Shown here one piece after another: positions 1 through 8,525 of a stretch of 64,000 nucleotides of DNA. How positions within the stretch are numbered: the first letter of the stretch is position 1; each line of letters starts with the position of its first letter. The translations under genes were made by a program, and so were the position numbers. The stretch is from Gilvimarinus algae (lineage in GTDB: Bacteria; Pseudomonadota; Gammaproteobacteria; Pseudomonadales; Cellvibrionaceae), in assembly GCF_030518215.1 (NCBI RefSeq), contig NZ_JAULRT010000060.1:62001-126000 (forward strand), in the 5' to 3' direction. The notes beneath the pieces are model-generated. The model did no database searches. It had not been told where the DNA came from and saw only the letters and a program-made list of their open reading frames with translations.

Positions 1-386
1 TGACTCAGCGCACCGATCGCGCGGGTACTGCCATGTATGTGGATCACCCCTGGACACGGCAAAAAATTCGCGAGGGCGATTCGGTGCAGCGCGGCTTCAG
101 CGTGCTGGAAATTCCCTCCACCGATGATTTGCACATCAGGGCCTGGCTGAACGAGGTGGACATAGCCCGTATTGCCGATCAACAACCCGTGACCATTCGC
201 TTCGATGCCATGCCCTCTGTGACACTGGCCGGGCGAGTGGAGCGCATCGGCAACCAAGCCGAGCCCAAGCAGCATTGGGGGGGCTCGGGTTACATTGATG
301 TCAGTATTCGCTTTGCCGATGAGCCCGAGCAGACCCTCTTGCCCGGCATGAGTGTGCAGGTGGAAGTTGCGGAGGAATCCCCATGA
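1..386 (+). CDS. HlyD-family efflux adaptor, C-terminal part (cut by window edge)
   Basis: The frame is open from base 3 to the stop at 386, so the gene begins outside the window; the internal ATG at 33 is not its start. The visible part of about 127 residues ends with the beta-barrel and membrane-proximal segments of a membrane-fusion (HlyD/RND-type) protein, with the usual sequence: barrel entry (SVLEIPSTDDLHIRAWLNE), V-IRFDAMP, and a closing LLPGMSVQVEV strand. Such adaptors sit in the periplasm and join an inner-membrane pump to an outer-membrane channel. The next adaptor starts inside this stop codon (ATGA), so translation is coupled. Family call is firm; substrate is unknown. Confidence 0.85.
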   Translation, partial: TQRTDRAGTAMYVDHPWTRQKIREGDSVQRGFSVLEIPSTDDLHIRAWLNEVDIARIADQQPVTIRFDAMPSVTLAGRVERIGNQAEPKQHWGGSGYIDVSIRFADEPEQTLLPGMSVQVEVAEESP

Positions 387-1552
387 GCTGGCGCGGATGG
401 ATCGCGGCACTCAGCGCCCTGCTGCTGGTGGCGTGTGACGGTCAAGAGCAGACGCTCTTGTTGGTGAAAAAAGGTGAGATTCCACTGGCCATTCGCACCA
501 CTGGCGAGTTGACCTCGGCGCAGACGGTTGAGTTGGGTCCGCCAACGGTAAAATACACCTGGCAGCACAAATTGTCCTACTTGATCCCCGAAGGCACCTG
601 GGTGAGCGAGGGGCAGAAAGTGATGGCCTTTGACGCGCAGCAGCAGCACACTCGTCTGCGAGATTTGCAAAACAATCTCGCCACCGAGCGCCAGCGCCTG
701 GAAAGTCAGACGTTGAACACCGAGCAGGAGACTGAACAGCTGGAGTTGGATTTGGCCCAGGCAAAAATGGAGCTGGACAAAGCGACGTTAAAATCCAGTA
801 ACGTGGATAACTTAATGGCCCGGCTGGAGGTGGAAAAGCTGCGCATCGAACGCGATATCGCCGAGCTAAACTACGCTATGGCCAAGGTGCGCCAGAGCAA
901 CCGCATTGCCCAGATGGCGGTGGATCGCGAGATCACCGAATCGGAAGTAGAGCGTTTGAGCTCCGAGGTCAATGAGCAGCGCAACGCCATTGCCGCTATG
1001 GAAGTCAAAGCCCCGCGCGATGGCATTGTGGTTTACATTCCCAATAATGAAGGCAACAAACCCGCTGAGGGCGATCAGTTTTCGCTGATACAAAAAATTC
1101 TCGAGTTGCCGGATTTGAATAGCCTGATCATTGAGACCACGGTGGATGAACCCATTGCCTATAAAGTCTCGGCGGGTGATCGGGTGGACATTCGTCTGGA
1201 TGCCATTCCCGAGCGCACCTTTACCGGTAAAGTGCAGTCGCTGGGAAAAATTGTCCGGTTAAAGTCACGGCGTGAACCGAGCAAGGTGTTCGACGCGATG
1301 GTCACTATCGATAACCCGGATACGTCGGTCATGCGCCCCGGTATGGCAGCGCGCCTTTCCATTGTCGAACGCGTTGAAACCGATGCAGTGGCGATTCCCC
1401 AGCATGCCATCATCTATCGCGATGACAAAGCCTATGTACGGGTGAAAACCCTCGCCGGCGAGCGCGAGCAAGCGATCACGATTGTGGCCCGGCAGGGCGG
1501 CGAGGCCATAGTGACCGATGGTCTGGAACAGGGCGACGAGGTGATACTGTGA
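383..1552 (+). CDS. Lipoprotein membrane-fusion (HlyD-like) adaptor
   Basis: 389-residue periplasmic adaptor. The N-terminus is a lipoprotein signal with lipobox LVAC (Cys18). A lipoyl-like half follows, then a long alpha-helical hairpin (about residues 80-205, rich in Glu, Gln and Leu heptads), the second lipoyl half (VKAPRDGIVVYIP), and a beta-barrel domain (VDIRLDAIPERTFTGKV, then VMRPGMAARLSIV). It overlaps the previous adaptor by four bases and the next gene starts at its stop, so it is one of three adaptors in a row. Known role of the family: bridge between ABC or RND inner-membrane component and outer-membrane factor. Inferred here to serve the MacB-like permease at 2751. Confidence 0.9.
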   Translation: MSWRGWIAALSALLLVACDGQEQTLLLVKKGEIPLAIRTTGELTSAQTVELGPPTVKYTWQHKLSYLIPEGTWVSEGQKVMAFDAQQQHTRLRDLQNNLATERQRLESQTLNTEQETEQLELDLAQAKMELDKATLKSSNVDNLMARLEVEKLRIERDIAELNYAMAKVRQSNRIAQMAVDREITESEVERLSSEVNEQRNAIAAMEVKAPRDGIVVYIPNNEGNKPAEGDQFSLIQKILELPDLNSLIIETTVDEPIAYKVSAGDRVDIRLDAIPERTFTGKVQSLGKIVRLKSRREPSKVFDAMVTIDNPDTSVMRPGMAARLSIVERVETDAVAIPQHAIIYRDDKAYVRVKTLAGEREQAITIVARQGGEAIVTDGLEQGDEVIL

Positions 1553-2754
1553 TGGGCAAGCTGGTGTTGTGCGTCGCCGCGAGCGCTCTGTTGGGTTTGA
1601 CCGGCTGTGGTGATGCGCCTGCCAACAAGACACTGACCATGGTGGTTGAGGAGCAAGCCTTTGAGTTTTCGGTGCCCGCCAAAGGCGAGCTGATCTCGGC
1701 AGAAGAGCTGCCGGTCAATGCGCCCTCGGGCAATCGTGGCCAGCTGACTCTGGCGTGGATGGCGGAGGAGAACAGCCGCGTTCGCGCCGGAGATATCGTC
1801 GCGCGTTTCGATGGCACCGATCACGAGCTGGGTAAGCAGCGCGCCGAGCTGGAACTGGAAAAAAATCAGCTGACCCGCACCATCACCACTCGCGAGTTGC
1901 AGCAGAGCCAGTTTGCCATTAACCAGCAGGCGAATGAGGTGGGGCAGGAAAAGGCCATGGTCGAGCGCTTTAGTGTGGACGATCTGACGGTCTACTCCAA
2001 AAATGAAATCATCGACCAGCTGCTGAGTAAAGAGTATCTGACCGCGCAACAGCTTTATCTCGCCTGGCGCCAGGTCAGTCAACAAACCCAGGGCGAAGCC
2101 CAGCTGGAGTTGTTGAGCCTGGAGGGGAAAAACCACCGTGACGCCATAGCCCTGAACAGCGCCGCGCTGGAAAATCTTGAAGTGGCCGCGCCGGCCGATG
2201 GCATTTTTATTCACGCCAAGAACTGGCGCGGTGAGAAAGTGCGCGAGGGGCAGAGCCTCTGGCCCGGCTCCAAGCTTGGCTATATCCCCAGTCTGGAAAA
2301 GTTGCAGGCCAAACTCTATGTGCTGGAAACCGAAGCGGCCGGTATTGAAATCGGCCAGCGCGCGCAGATCCGGCTCGATGCCTACGCCGACCGCCCGATT
2401 GGTGGTCAGGTAACGGCTTTGGCGAACATCGCCGCGCCGCGAGATACCCGCAGCCCCACCAAATACTTTGAAGTGACCGTGACCCTGGACCAATCCGACC
2501 CCTCGTTTATGCGTCCGGGGCAAAAGCTGGAAGGCCGGGTGTTGGTGGCCGAAAAAGCAGCGGCCCTGGCCATTCCCAATCAGGCCGTGTTCAAAGACAA
2601 GCAGCAAAGCTGGGTCTATGTGGCCGCAGGCGGCGGATTCAAAAAGCGCAGTATTCGTACCGGGCTGCGCAGCCTGACGAAAACCGAAGTGATTGAGGGG
2701 CTGGCGCCCGGCGATCGGGTGGCCCTGCTGGAGCCGACAGGAGAATCGCTGTGA
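1552..2754 (+). CDS. Second lipoprotein membrane-fusion adaptor
   Basis: 400-residue paralogue of the preceding adaptor. I take the ATG at 1552, which shares bases with the upstream TGA (TGATG); a GTG three bases earlier is possible. Lipobox LTGC gives Cys19 as first mature residue. Coiled-coil segment about residues 90-205 (ELELEKNQLTRTITTRELQQ region), lipoyl half VAAPADGIFIHAK, barrel with IRLDAYADRPIGGQV and FMRPGQKLEGRVLV, and membrane-proximal C-terminus (AIPNQAVF). It ends inside the start of the MacB-like permease. Two lipoprotein adaptors plus a third adaptor in one operon is unusual; they may form a mixed hexamer or act as alternatives. Confidence 0.9.
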   Translation: MGKLVLCVAASALLGLTGCGDAPANKTLTMVVEEQAFEFSVPAKGELISAEELPVNAPSGNRGQLTLAWMAEENSRVRAGDIVARFDGTDHELGKQRAELELEKNQLTRTITTRELQQSQFAINQQANEVGQEKAMVERFSVDDLTVYSKNEIIDQLLSKEYLTAQQLYLAWRQVSQQTQGEAQLELLSLEGKNHRDAIALNSAALENLEVAAPADGIFIHAKNWRGEKVREGQSLWPGSKLGYIPSLEKLQAKLYVLETEAAGIEIGQRAQIRLDAYADRPIGGQVTALANIAAPRDTRSPTKYFEVTVTLDQSDPSFMRPGQKLEGRVLVAEKAAALAIPNQAVFKDKQQSWVYVAAGGGFKKRSIRTGLRSLTKTEVIEGLAPGDRVALLEPTGESL

Positions 2755-3989
2755 ACAAAATAAAAAGCAGCTTGCTGGAGGCGCTGGAGCAGTTGTGGTT
2801 TCACCGGCTGCGCACGTTTTTAACACTGCTTGGGATGATCTTTGGTGTCGGTGCTGTGATTGCCATGGTCAGCGTGGGTGAGGGCGCCGAGAAAGAAGCC
2901 CTTGAGTTGATTGAGTCCATGGGGCTGCGCAACGTCCTGGTGGAAGAAAAAGAGGTGTGGGGCGAGCGCTTGCGCGAGGTGCGCAAGCACTCAGTGGGCC
3001 TCTCGCTGCAGGATGTGCAGGCGAGCATGGAAACCCTGCCTTTTGCCAGCGCCTACAGCGCCGAAAAGCGCATTGAAGTCTATGCGCTGTTCAGCCGCAA
3101 CAGCAGCAGCGACAGCGACGTACTGGGAGTAACCCCGAGCCTGTTGGAGCTTGCCAGCCTCAAGGTAGAGCGAGGCCGCTGGTTGACCGAGGAGGACGAT
3201 CGCTACTACCGGCAGGTCGCGGTGATCGGCACCGCGGTGGCGAGCCAACTGTTCCCTAGGGGCGATGCCGTGGGGCAGCGCATTAAAGTCAATCACTTGT
3301 GGCTCGAGGTCGTTGGTGTGCTCGAGAGCAAGAACCTGAGCAAAGACAGCTTCCAGGGCGTGCAGCTATCGGGCGAGAACAACCGCATTTACCTGCCCTT
3401 GCAAACGGCGCTCAAGCGCTTCGAGTTTCGCGATATGGCTTCGGAAATAGACGCTTTCCGATTGCAGCTCGACGGCGACGTCAGCCCGCAGGTGGCGGCG
3501 GATAACCTCGGCCATTTGCTCGACCGGCGCCACGGCCAAGAGGATGACTACAACATTATTGTGCCCGCCCAGCTGCTCAACCAGCACGAACAAACTCAGC
3601 GCATTTTCAATATCATCATGTCCTGTGTGGCCGGTATCTCCCTATTGGTGGGTGGCATAGGTATCATGAACATTATGCTCGCCACGGTTCTGGAACGCAC
3701 CAATGAAATCGGCTTGCTGCGGGCCATTGGCGCCACCCAGAAAAACGTGCGCGATCAGTTTATTGTCGAGAGCGTCACCATCGCTGGCATCGGCGGATTA
3801 CTGGGCATAGTGCTGGGCTTTACCCTGGCAGCGGTGATTTCAACGTTTGCCGGTTGGCCGGTGGCCTGGTCGCTGAATGCGGTGGTGGTGGCTGTGCTCT
3901 TTTGTACCGCAACGGGTTTGGTGTTTGGTATCTACCCGGCGATCAAGGCGTCCAAGCTCGACCCCATCACCGCCCTGCAGCACGATTGA
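2751..3989 (+). CDS. MacB/FtsX-like ABC transporter permease
   Basis: 412 residues, GTG start overlapping the preceding stop (GTGA). Topology is that of type VII ABC permeases: one transmembrane helix near residues 20-42 (LGMIFGVGAVIAMVSVGEGA), a large periplasmic domain (about 45-280, with GVTPSLLELASLKVERGRWLT typical of the MacB periplasmic domain), then three helices from about 285 to the end, including GIGIMNIMLATVLERTNEIG and LLRAIGAT. No nucleotide-binding domain is fused and no ATPase gene lies downstream, so the ATPase is presumably upstream of the window. Together with the adaptors this forms a tripartite efflux or export system driven by mechanotransmission; cargo unknown. Confidence 0.9.
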   Translation: MNKIKSSLLEALEQLWFHRLRTFLTLLGMIFGVGAVIAMVSVGEGAEKEALELIESMGLRNVLVEEKEVWGERLREVRKHSVGLSLQDVQASMETLPFASAYSAEKRIEVYALFSRNSSSDSDVLGVTPSLLELASLKVERGRWLTEEDDRYYRQVAVIGTAVASQLFPRGDAVGQRIKVNHLWLEVVGVLESKNLSKDSFQGVQLSGENNRIYLPLQTALKRFEFRDMASEIDAFRLQLDGDVSPQVAADNLGHLLDRRHGQEDDYNIIVPAQLLNQHEQTQRIFNIIMSCVAGISLLVGGIGIMNIMLATVLERTNEIGLLRAIGATQKNVRDQFIVESVTIAGIGGLLGIVLGFTLAAVISTFAGWPVAWSLNAVVVAVLFCTATGLVFGIYPAIKASKLDPITALQHD

Positions 3990-4011
3990 TCCCGCGTTGC
4001 AATTTCTCCCA

Positions 4012-4038
4012 CGCCGGGGTCGTTTTTACACCCCGGCG
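4012..4038 (+). terminator. Hairpin after the efflux operon
   Basis: Nine-base perfect stem CGCCGGGGT / ACCCCGGCG with a 9-base loop, 22 bases after the permease stop. The T-run sits in the loop, and no T-tract follows on the plus strand, so it may be an RNA 3-prime end stabiliser rather than a classical terminator. Confidence 0.4.
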
Positions 4039-4198
4039 ATCGCGCGCCTGAGGCGAGCGGCCCCAATACCCGGAAAGGGCGCGGTGCGTATCGCCGCTCA
4101 CGCTGGAGCCATTCTTGCTTCCTCCTCATTTTGGGCTTAGCGTTAACGCAGTTTGACCGGGCGAGCGCCCGGCGCTATTGGGGGAGAAGTGTCCGTTC

Positions 4199-4930
4199 AT
4201 GTCGTACCTTAAAAATGTTCTAAATCGTTTGGGTGGTCGGGAGCTGACCGTTGTCGCCGTCCTGTTTGCCATTCTCGCCAGTATCTGGTGCTTTGCCGAG
4301 CTCGCCGATGAGGTGCTTGAGGGCAGCACCGAATCTTTTGATCAAACGCTCCTGCTGGCCATGCGCTCGCAGGCTGATCCCGCCGATCCACTGGGGCCCG
4401 GCTGGGTGGAAGAAATCGGCCGCGACCTGACCGCGCTTGGGGGCAATGTCGTTCTGAGTCTGGTCACTCTGATTGTGATGGGCTATCTGGTGCTGATTCA
4501 CCACCGCCGTTTGGCCCTGGTGGTACTGATTGCCTCGCTCGGTTCGCTCGGCGTCAATACCGCGCTAAAAAACAGTTTTGAGCGGGAGAGGCCGAGCTTA
4601 GTGCCCCATGGTGCACAGGTCTATACCGCCAGTTTTCCCAGCGGTCACTCCATGGTGGCGGCCAGTACCTATCTGACTCTGGCGCTGCTGTTGGGGCGCG
4701 CGGAGCGCCGCCGGCGCCTCAAGGCCTACTGGCTGTTGGCGGCGCTGGTGGTGACGGCGCTGGTGGGCGTTAGCCGGGTCTATCTGGGCGTGCACTGGCC
4801 CACGGATGTACTCGCCGGCTGGACGGCCGGCGCTGGCTGGGCCATGCTCTGTGGCTTACTGGCCGTTTGGCTGCAGCGCCACGGTCAGTTGGACAGGCCC
4901 ACTGCCGGAGAAGTCGTCGATGAGCAATGA
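4199..4930 (+). CDS. PAP2-superfamily membrane lipid phosphatase
   Basis: 243 residues from ATG 4199, preceded by a GGGGAGAAG stretch; a TTG further upstream is less likely. The three phosphatase motifs are all present: KNSFERERP (residues 124-132, K-x6-R-P), PSGH (147-150) and SRVYLGVHWPTD near residue 190, so it should be active. Several hydrophobic helices make it an inner-membrane protein with its active site at the periplasmic face, hydrolysing phosphatidate, PGP or undecaprenyl diphosphate; the family does not fix which. It overlaps the following lipid kinase gene by 11 bases, an opposing kinase/phosphatase pair in one operon. Confidence 0.9.
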   Translation: MSYLKNVLNRLGGRELTVVAVLFAILASIWCFAELADEVLEGSTESFDQTLLLAMRSQADPADPLGPGWVEEIGRDLTALGGNVVLSLVTLIVMGYLVLIHHRRLALVVLIASLGSLGVNTALKNSFERERPSLVPHGAQVYTASFPSGHSMVAASTYLTLALLLGRAERRRRLKAYWLLAALVVTALVGVSRVYLGVHWPTDVLAGWTAGAGWAMLCGLLAVWLQRHGQLDRPTAGEVVDEQ

Positions 4931-5831
4931 GACCATTAAGCGGGCCCTGTTGATCGTCAACCCCAAGGCACGTAATGGTGCCCAGGCCAAGCTGGACGAG
5001 GGTCTGGCGCTGCTGCAACACAGTGGCATAGAGGTGGAGTACTATGAGTCCACCAGCGCCGAGCAGACCCGCGAGGCCATTACACAGCGCCACGAGCATT
5101 TGGATCTGGTGATTATCGGCGGTGGCGATGGCACCATCAGTTCGGCGGCGGGGCTGTTGCACCGCTATCATCTGGCGCTCGCGGTCCTGCCCCTGGGTAC
5201 AGCCAATGATCTCGCCCGCTCGCTGTGTTTGCCCGAGGACTTAGAAGAGGTGTTTGAGATCATTGCCAAAGGCTACTGCCAGAGCATCGATCTGGGCAAG
5301 GTCAATGGCAAGTACTTTTTCAATGTGGCCAACATGGGGCTCGGGGTTAAAGTGACCGAGGAGCTCACCCCCGAGGTGAAAAAACAGTGGGGTGTGTTCA
5401 GTTACCTCAAGGCATTCCTGGCAGCACTGGTGCGAATCCGCCAGTTTCGAGTCCGTCTGCAGGTGGATGGTGTGTCCTACAAGCTGCGCTCGATTCAATT
5501 GGCGGTGGGTAATGGGCGCTACTATGGGGGTGGCAATGTGGTGGATGAGCGCAATCGTATTAACGATGGCCAGCTGTCTTTGTACAGCATCAAACCGCAA
5601 ACGGTATGGGAATTTTTAACTCTGGCACCCCTGCTGCGCGATGGTAAGCAACGCCAGGCGAAGCGCGTGTTCCAGCAGCGCGGCAAGCGTATTGATATAG
5701 TTACCCGCCCGGCGGGCATGGCGATTCACGCCGATGGTGAACCCATTGATCGCACGCCGGCGAGCTTTATACTGATACCCAAGGCACTTAGAGTGATTGT
5801 GCCGCAAGAGCAATGGGAGGAGAGCCCGTGA
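4920..5831 (+). CDS. Diacylglycerol-kinase-type lipid kinase (YegS/BmrU-like)
   Basis: 303 residues. The ATG at 4920 lies inside the end of the PAP2 gene; the longer frame upstream has no family similarity. The catalytic DAGK domain shows NPKARNG (residues 14-20), the nucleotide-binding GGGDGT (67-72) and LPLGTANDLARSL, followed by the beta-rich C-terminal domain with GNGRYYGGGNVV and a late HADGEP. Members phosphorylate diacylglycerol or related lipids at the inner leaflet. Coupled with the PAP2 enzyme before it and the helical protein after it, it probably takes part in lipid turnover; the exact lipid is not readable from sequence. Confidence 0.88.
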   Translation: MSNETIKRALLIVNPKARNGAQAKLDEGLALLQHSGIEVEYYESTSAEQTREAITQRHEHLDLVIIGGGDGTISSAAGLLHRYHLALAVLPLGTANDLARSLCLPEDLEEVFEIIAKGYCQSIDLGKVNGKYFFNVANMGLGVKVTEELTPEVKKQWGVFSYLKAFLAALVRIRQFRVRLQVDGVSYKLRSIQLAVGNGRYYGGGNVVDERNRINDGQLSLYSIKPQTVWEFLTLAPLLRDGKQRQAKRVFQQRGKRIDIVTRPAGMAIHADGEPIDRTPASFILIPKALRVIVPQEQWEESP

Positions 5832-6265
5832 GTGTCCTGAGAAACGATGTACAGGTGGCGCTGAATGATGTGCATGTGGCGTTTATGGAGAGCGCGGACC
5901 ACTATCGCGATGCCGCCGATTTTCTCAATAAAGCGTCTGTCAGCCGCGGGCTAATCGCCATCGCCGAGCAGCGTGACCAGCTGGTGGGTGATATTGAAAA
6001 AGCCATCCGCGACAGCGGCGATCTGCCTTCAGTCCCGGATACCGACCGTGAGACGGGCGAGCAGCTGATTCAGCATTTGACCGCGATGTTTTCGGCAGAC
6101 GAAACCCAGGGCGTGCTGCAACAGCGACGCGAGGACGAGCAGTGGCTGCAAGAGTTGCTCGACTCCCCAGAGCTGGCTTGCCTGGCAAAAGATTACCAGG
6201 CTATTGTCAGCCGGTGCAGAGACAATATCGAGTGGGCGCTGGAAAAGCTCGATAGCCTGAGCTGA
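5828..6265 (+). CDS. Small all-helical protein, DUF2383/PA2169-like four-helix bundle
   Basis: 145 residues from GTG 5828, chosen because GGGAGGAG ends five bases before it and it overlaps the kinase stop (GTGA); an ATG 15 bases upstream would bury the ribosome site. No signal peptide or membrane segment. The sequence is predicted to be four amphipathic helices: VQVALNDVHVAFMESADHYRD, an SRGLIAIAEQRDQLVGDIEKAI helix, then two acidic helices, like the ferritin-like DUF2383/PA2169 proteins. It lacks an obvious pair of ExxH metal motifs. Function unknown; third member of the lipid-enzyme operon. Confidence 0.6.
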   Translation: MSVLRNDVQVALNDVHVAFMESADHYRDAADFLNKASVSRGLIAIAEQRDQLVGDIEKAIRDSGDLPSVPDTDRETGEQLIQHLTAMFSADETQGVLQQRREDEQWLQELLDSPELACLAKDYQAIVSRCRDNIEWALEKLDSLS

Positions 6266-6334
6266 GGGCAGCTCAGCCTTTGCGCCTTAGCATCACCCTC
6301 GGCCTTGCCGAATCCGCCTGGGCCGATGAAATGT

Positions 6335-7246
6335 TCACGAGTGGTCGCTCGCGCGCAGCACCCAGTGGAGCACGCCTTGCTGCTCAAGAAAGGCACGGGC
6401 ATTGGCTCCCTGCAGCATCGCCAGGGTGGACAGAGAGCCTGCCTCCACGCAGGTTTGCGCCACCACACTGACCGACAGGGGGGCCTCTTCCACCGGTCTG
6501 CCCGATCGTGGGTCGAGTATGTGCCCGTAGCGCTTTCCCCCTTGTTTGAAATAGCGTTTGGTGGTGCCGCTGGTGGCGATGGCGCCCTCGACAAGGGTGA
6601 CGCCGTTGTCATTGTTGGGCGGCTCGCAGACGGACTCAATGGCGATGCGCCAAGGCTTGGTGACACTGGCGCGGCAGCGACAGTCCCCGCCGAAGTTGAC
6701 AAGGTAATCGGCGCTGCCGTGCTGTTCAATGATCTGCGCGGCCCGGTCCACGGCATACTCTTTGGCGATGCCGCCAAAATCCAGTTGCATGCCGGCGGGC
6801 AGGCGCAGCCAGGGCTTCTGCCAGTGCACACGCGCCAGTCCCACCAGCTCAAGCGCGGCGTCTATGGCAGCTGCCGCGGGCGCCTGCCGTTGAGCCGCAT
6901 CAAATACCCACAGGTGTCTGAGGCTACCCGAGCTGATATCGAACTGGCCGTCACTCAGGTGATAGAGCTGCAGTGCGTATTCGAATAGTCGAGCATACTC
7001 GTCGTCCAGTGCAGTGGCCTGTCCCCCGCTGTGATTGATTCTGTAAAGGGGGTTGTCCTGGCGATAGCGGCTGAAGTGTTGCTCAATGCGCTGCGCCTCT
7101 GAGGCGGCCCGCTCAATAAGCTCGCAGGCATCGCTTTGTTTGGGCAAGCGGACAAACAGCTCGCAGGGGCTTGCCATGCAAAAAAAACGTCCACGCCACC
7201 CATCCGACTGTGGGCTAAGGGATATCCGGGCCGACTCAGAACGCAT
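6335..7246 (-). CDS. apbE: FAD:protein FMN transferase (ApbE family)
   Basis: 303 residues from the ATG at 7246, which overlaps the end of the upstream DUF3570 gene. ApbE attaches FMN from FAD to a Ser/Thr of target proteins using Mg2+. Conserved parts are present: M-S-PCELFVRL at the front, FDISSGSLRHLW, DFGGIAKEYAVDRA, NFGGDCRC, ATSGTTKRYFKQGG and GHILDPRSGRPV. Gram-negative ApbE proteins are usually exported, yet no signal peptide or lipobox precedes the domain here, even from the furthest start at 7276. It is last in the dsbD-tlpA-DUF4266-DUF3570-apbE operon. No known ApbE substrate (NqrC, RnfG, FMN-binding domain) is in the window. Confidence 0.9.
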   Translation of the reverse strand: MRSESARISLSPQSDGWRGRFFCMASPCELFVRLPKQSDACELIERAASEAQRIEQHFSRYRQDNPLYRINHSGGQATALDDEYARLFEYALQLYHLSDGQFDISSGSLRHLWVFDAAQRQAPAAAAIDAALELVGLARVHWQKPWLRLPAGMQLDFGGIAKEYAVDRAAQIIEQHGSADYLVNFGGDCRCRASVTKPWRIAIESVCEPPNNDNGVTLVEGAIATSGTTKRYFKQGGKRYGHILDPRSGRPVEEAPLSVSVVAQTCVEAGSLSTLAMLQGANARAFLEQQGVLHWVLRASDHS

Positions 7247-8525
7247 AGCTGATGGACAACAAAGTGGCGTCGACATCGGGTGTCAAATCCACAGTGTTGA
7301 GATAGCCGGGCAGGGCGTCGGGGTTTTGCTCGGGACTCATCTGGTAATACGCCAGGCGCAGGGAGAGGTACTGATTCTTTCCGAGCTGGTAGTCGGCATT
7401 GATCCCGTAAGTGATATTGGTCGTGGGTGCGAGCCGGTAATCGGCGCTAAAAAATGGGGTCTGATTATCGCGCAAAGCCTGGGAGAAAAAATCCGCGGCT
7501 TCTTGCTGATACCAGCGTAACTGAGGTTCCACTCGCCAGTTCGACCCCAACTCAAACTGCACACCCGCTGACAATGTATGAGAGCGCACGCCCCAGTTGT
7601 CGGTATAGAAGCGAAAGCCCGTATCCAGTACCCGGCCGCCGGCAAAATGCCAGAGCAGCCTCGCGAAGGCGCTGTGTCGCTGGCGCTGTTCGGGGCGAAC
7701 TTCATAGCGGTTGTAGAGAGAATCGCCGGCGGCGTCAATGACAGACACCATTTTTTGTGAGTCGTTGTGATAGCCGCGCGAATGACTGTATTGGTAACTC
7801 ACCTGAGCCAGGGCGTTACGGCTGATAATCTGATTTACCGCGGCATTGATTGAGGTCGTGTTGCGCGCTTTGTGCGTTTCGCTGTGCAGCTGCTGCCACT
7901 GTTGCTCGAAGGCCTCTTCACTGGCGAAATCGGCTCGACTGATCACGCGCGCACCGGCGAGAGCGGCGCCGCCGTAGGGCCGAATGCTGGCGTCCTCGTA
8001 GTTGAGTGAAAGGGTCCACTGGGTGTTCTTGTTGTTTGAGTAGTAGCTGTTGCCAAGTCCAACGCTGCGGGAAATGTAGGTGGCCTCGGTGGAGTAGCGG
8101 CCACTGAGGCTGACGCTGTAGTAGCGATTCAGATTTTGGCTGAAACCCAACGACACTTCCTGACGCGGGTGGCGATCAATGGTGTAGCTCGGGCGCTCGT
8201 TCGCGGCGGTCTGCTCGTCTACGACGCCAGACGGACTGGTAAAGGTCTGAGGCTCGGCGGTGGGTACAGCGCCGTTTTCCGACGCCCCGGACACCACGTC
8301 GTAGCCAAGCTTGACGTTAATCGTGTTCTCGCTGCTTGCGCCCTCCACCTGAATCAGCCCTTGATTCACCGAGATACGGCCATTCTCCGAGTAGGACAAT
8401 ACCGCCGTCTGCGTGCTCCACTGCCGGCTGTTGGCGGACTGGCTATCGTCGCTCGCCAGCAGTGCGGAACTGGCCAGCGCAATGACGGTCGCGGCCTTGG
8501 TGCTGCTGTGCCTGGTCAATTGCAT
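7236..8525 (-). CDS. DUF3570 outer-membrane beta-barrel protein
   Basis: 429 residues from ATG 8525, overlapping the end of the DUF4266 gene. An N-terminal hydrophobic stretch (about residues 10-27) is the signal peptide. The rest is alternating beta-strand sequence rich in Tyr, Ser and Asn with many barrel-type strands (QWTLSLNYEDASIRPYGG, ALAQVSYQYSHSRGY, QYLSLRLAYYQMSP), ending with a terminal aromatic SISYAF typical of BAM-inserted porins. The DUF3570 family is repeatedly found with DUF4266 and ApbE genes; its molecular role is not established. Likely located in the outer membrane as partner of the DUF4266 lipoprotein. Confidence 0.85.
   Translation of the reverse strand: MQLTRHSSTKAATVIALASSALLASDDSQSANSRQWSTQTAVLSYSENGRISVNQGLIQVEGASSENTINVKLGYDVVSGASENGAVPTAEPQTFTSPSGVVDEQTAANERPSYTIDRHPRQEVSLGFSQNLNRYYSVSLSGRYSTEATYISRSVGLGNSYYSNNKNTQWTLSLNYEDASIRPYGGAALAGARVISRADFASEEAFEQQWQQLHSETHKARNTTSINAAVNQIISRNALAQVSYQYSHSRGYHNDSQKMVSVIDAAGDSLYNRYEVRPEQRQRHSAFARLLWHFAGGRVLDTGFRFYTDNWGVRSHTLSAGVQFELGSNWRVEPQLRWYQQEAADFFSQALRDNQTPFFSADYRLAPTTNITYGINADYQLGKNQYLSLRLAYYQMSPEQNPDALPGYLNTVDLTPDVDATLLSISYAF

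Noticed and set aside
1432-2826. 464-codon open frame on the minus strand opposite the second adaptor
   Set aside because: It mirrors the codons of a clear lipoprotein adaptor, has no domain pattern, and similar long shadows occur opposite many GC-rich genes here.
7236-7246. Possible frameshift between the DUF3570 and apbE genes
   Set aside because: Both frames are complete with a normal stop and a plausible overlapping start, so no error is needed to explain them.
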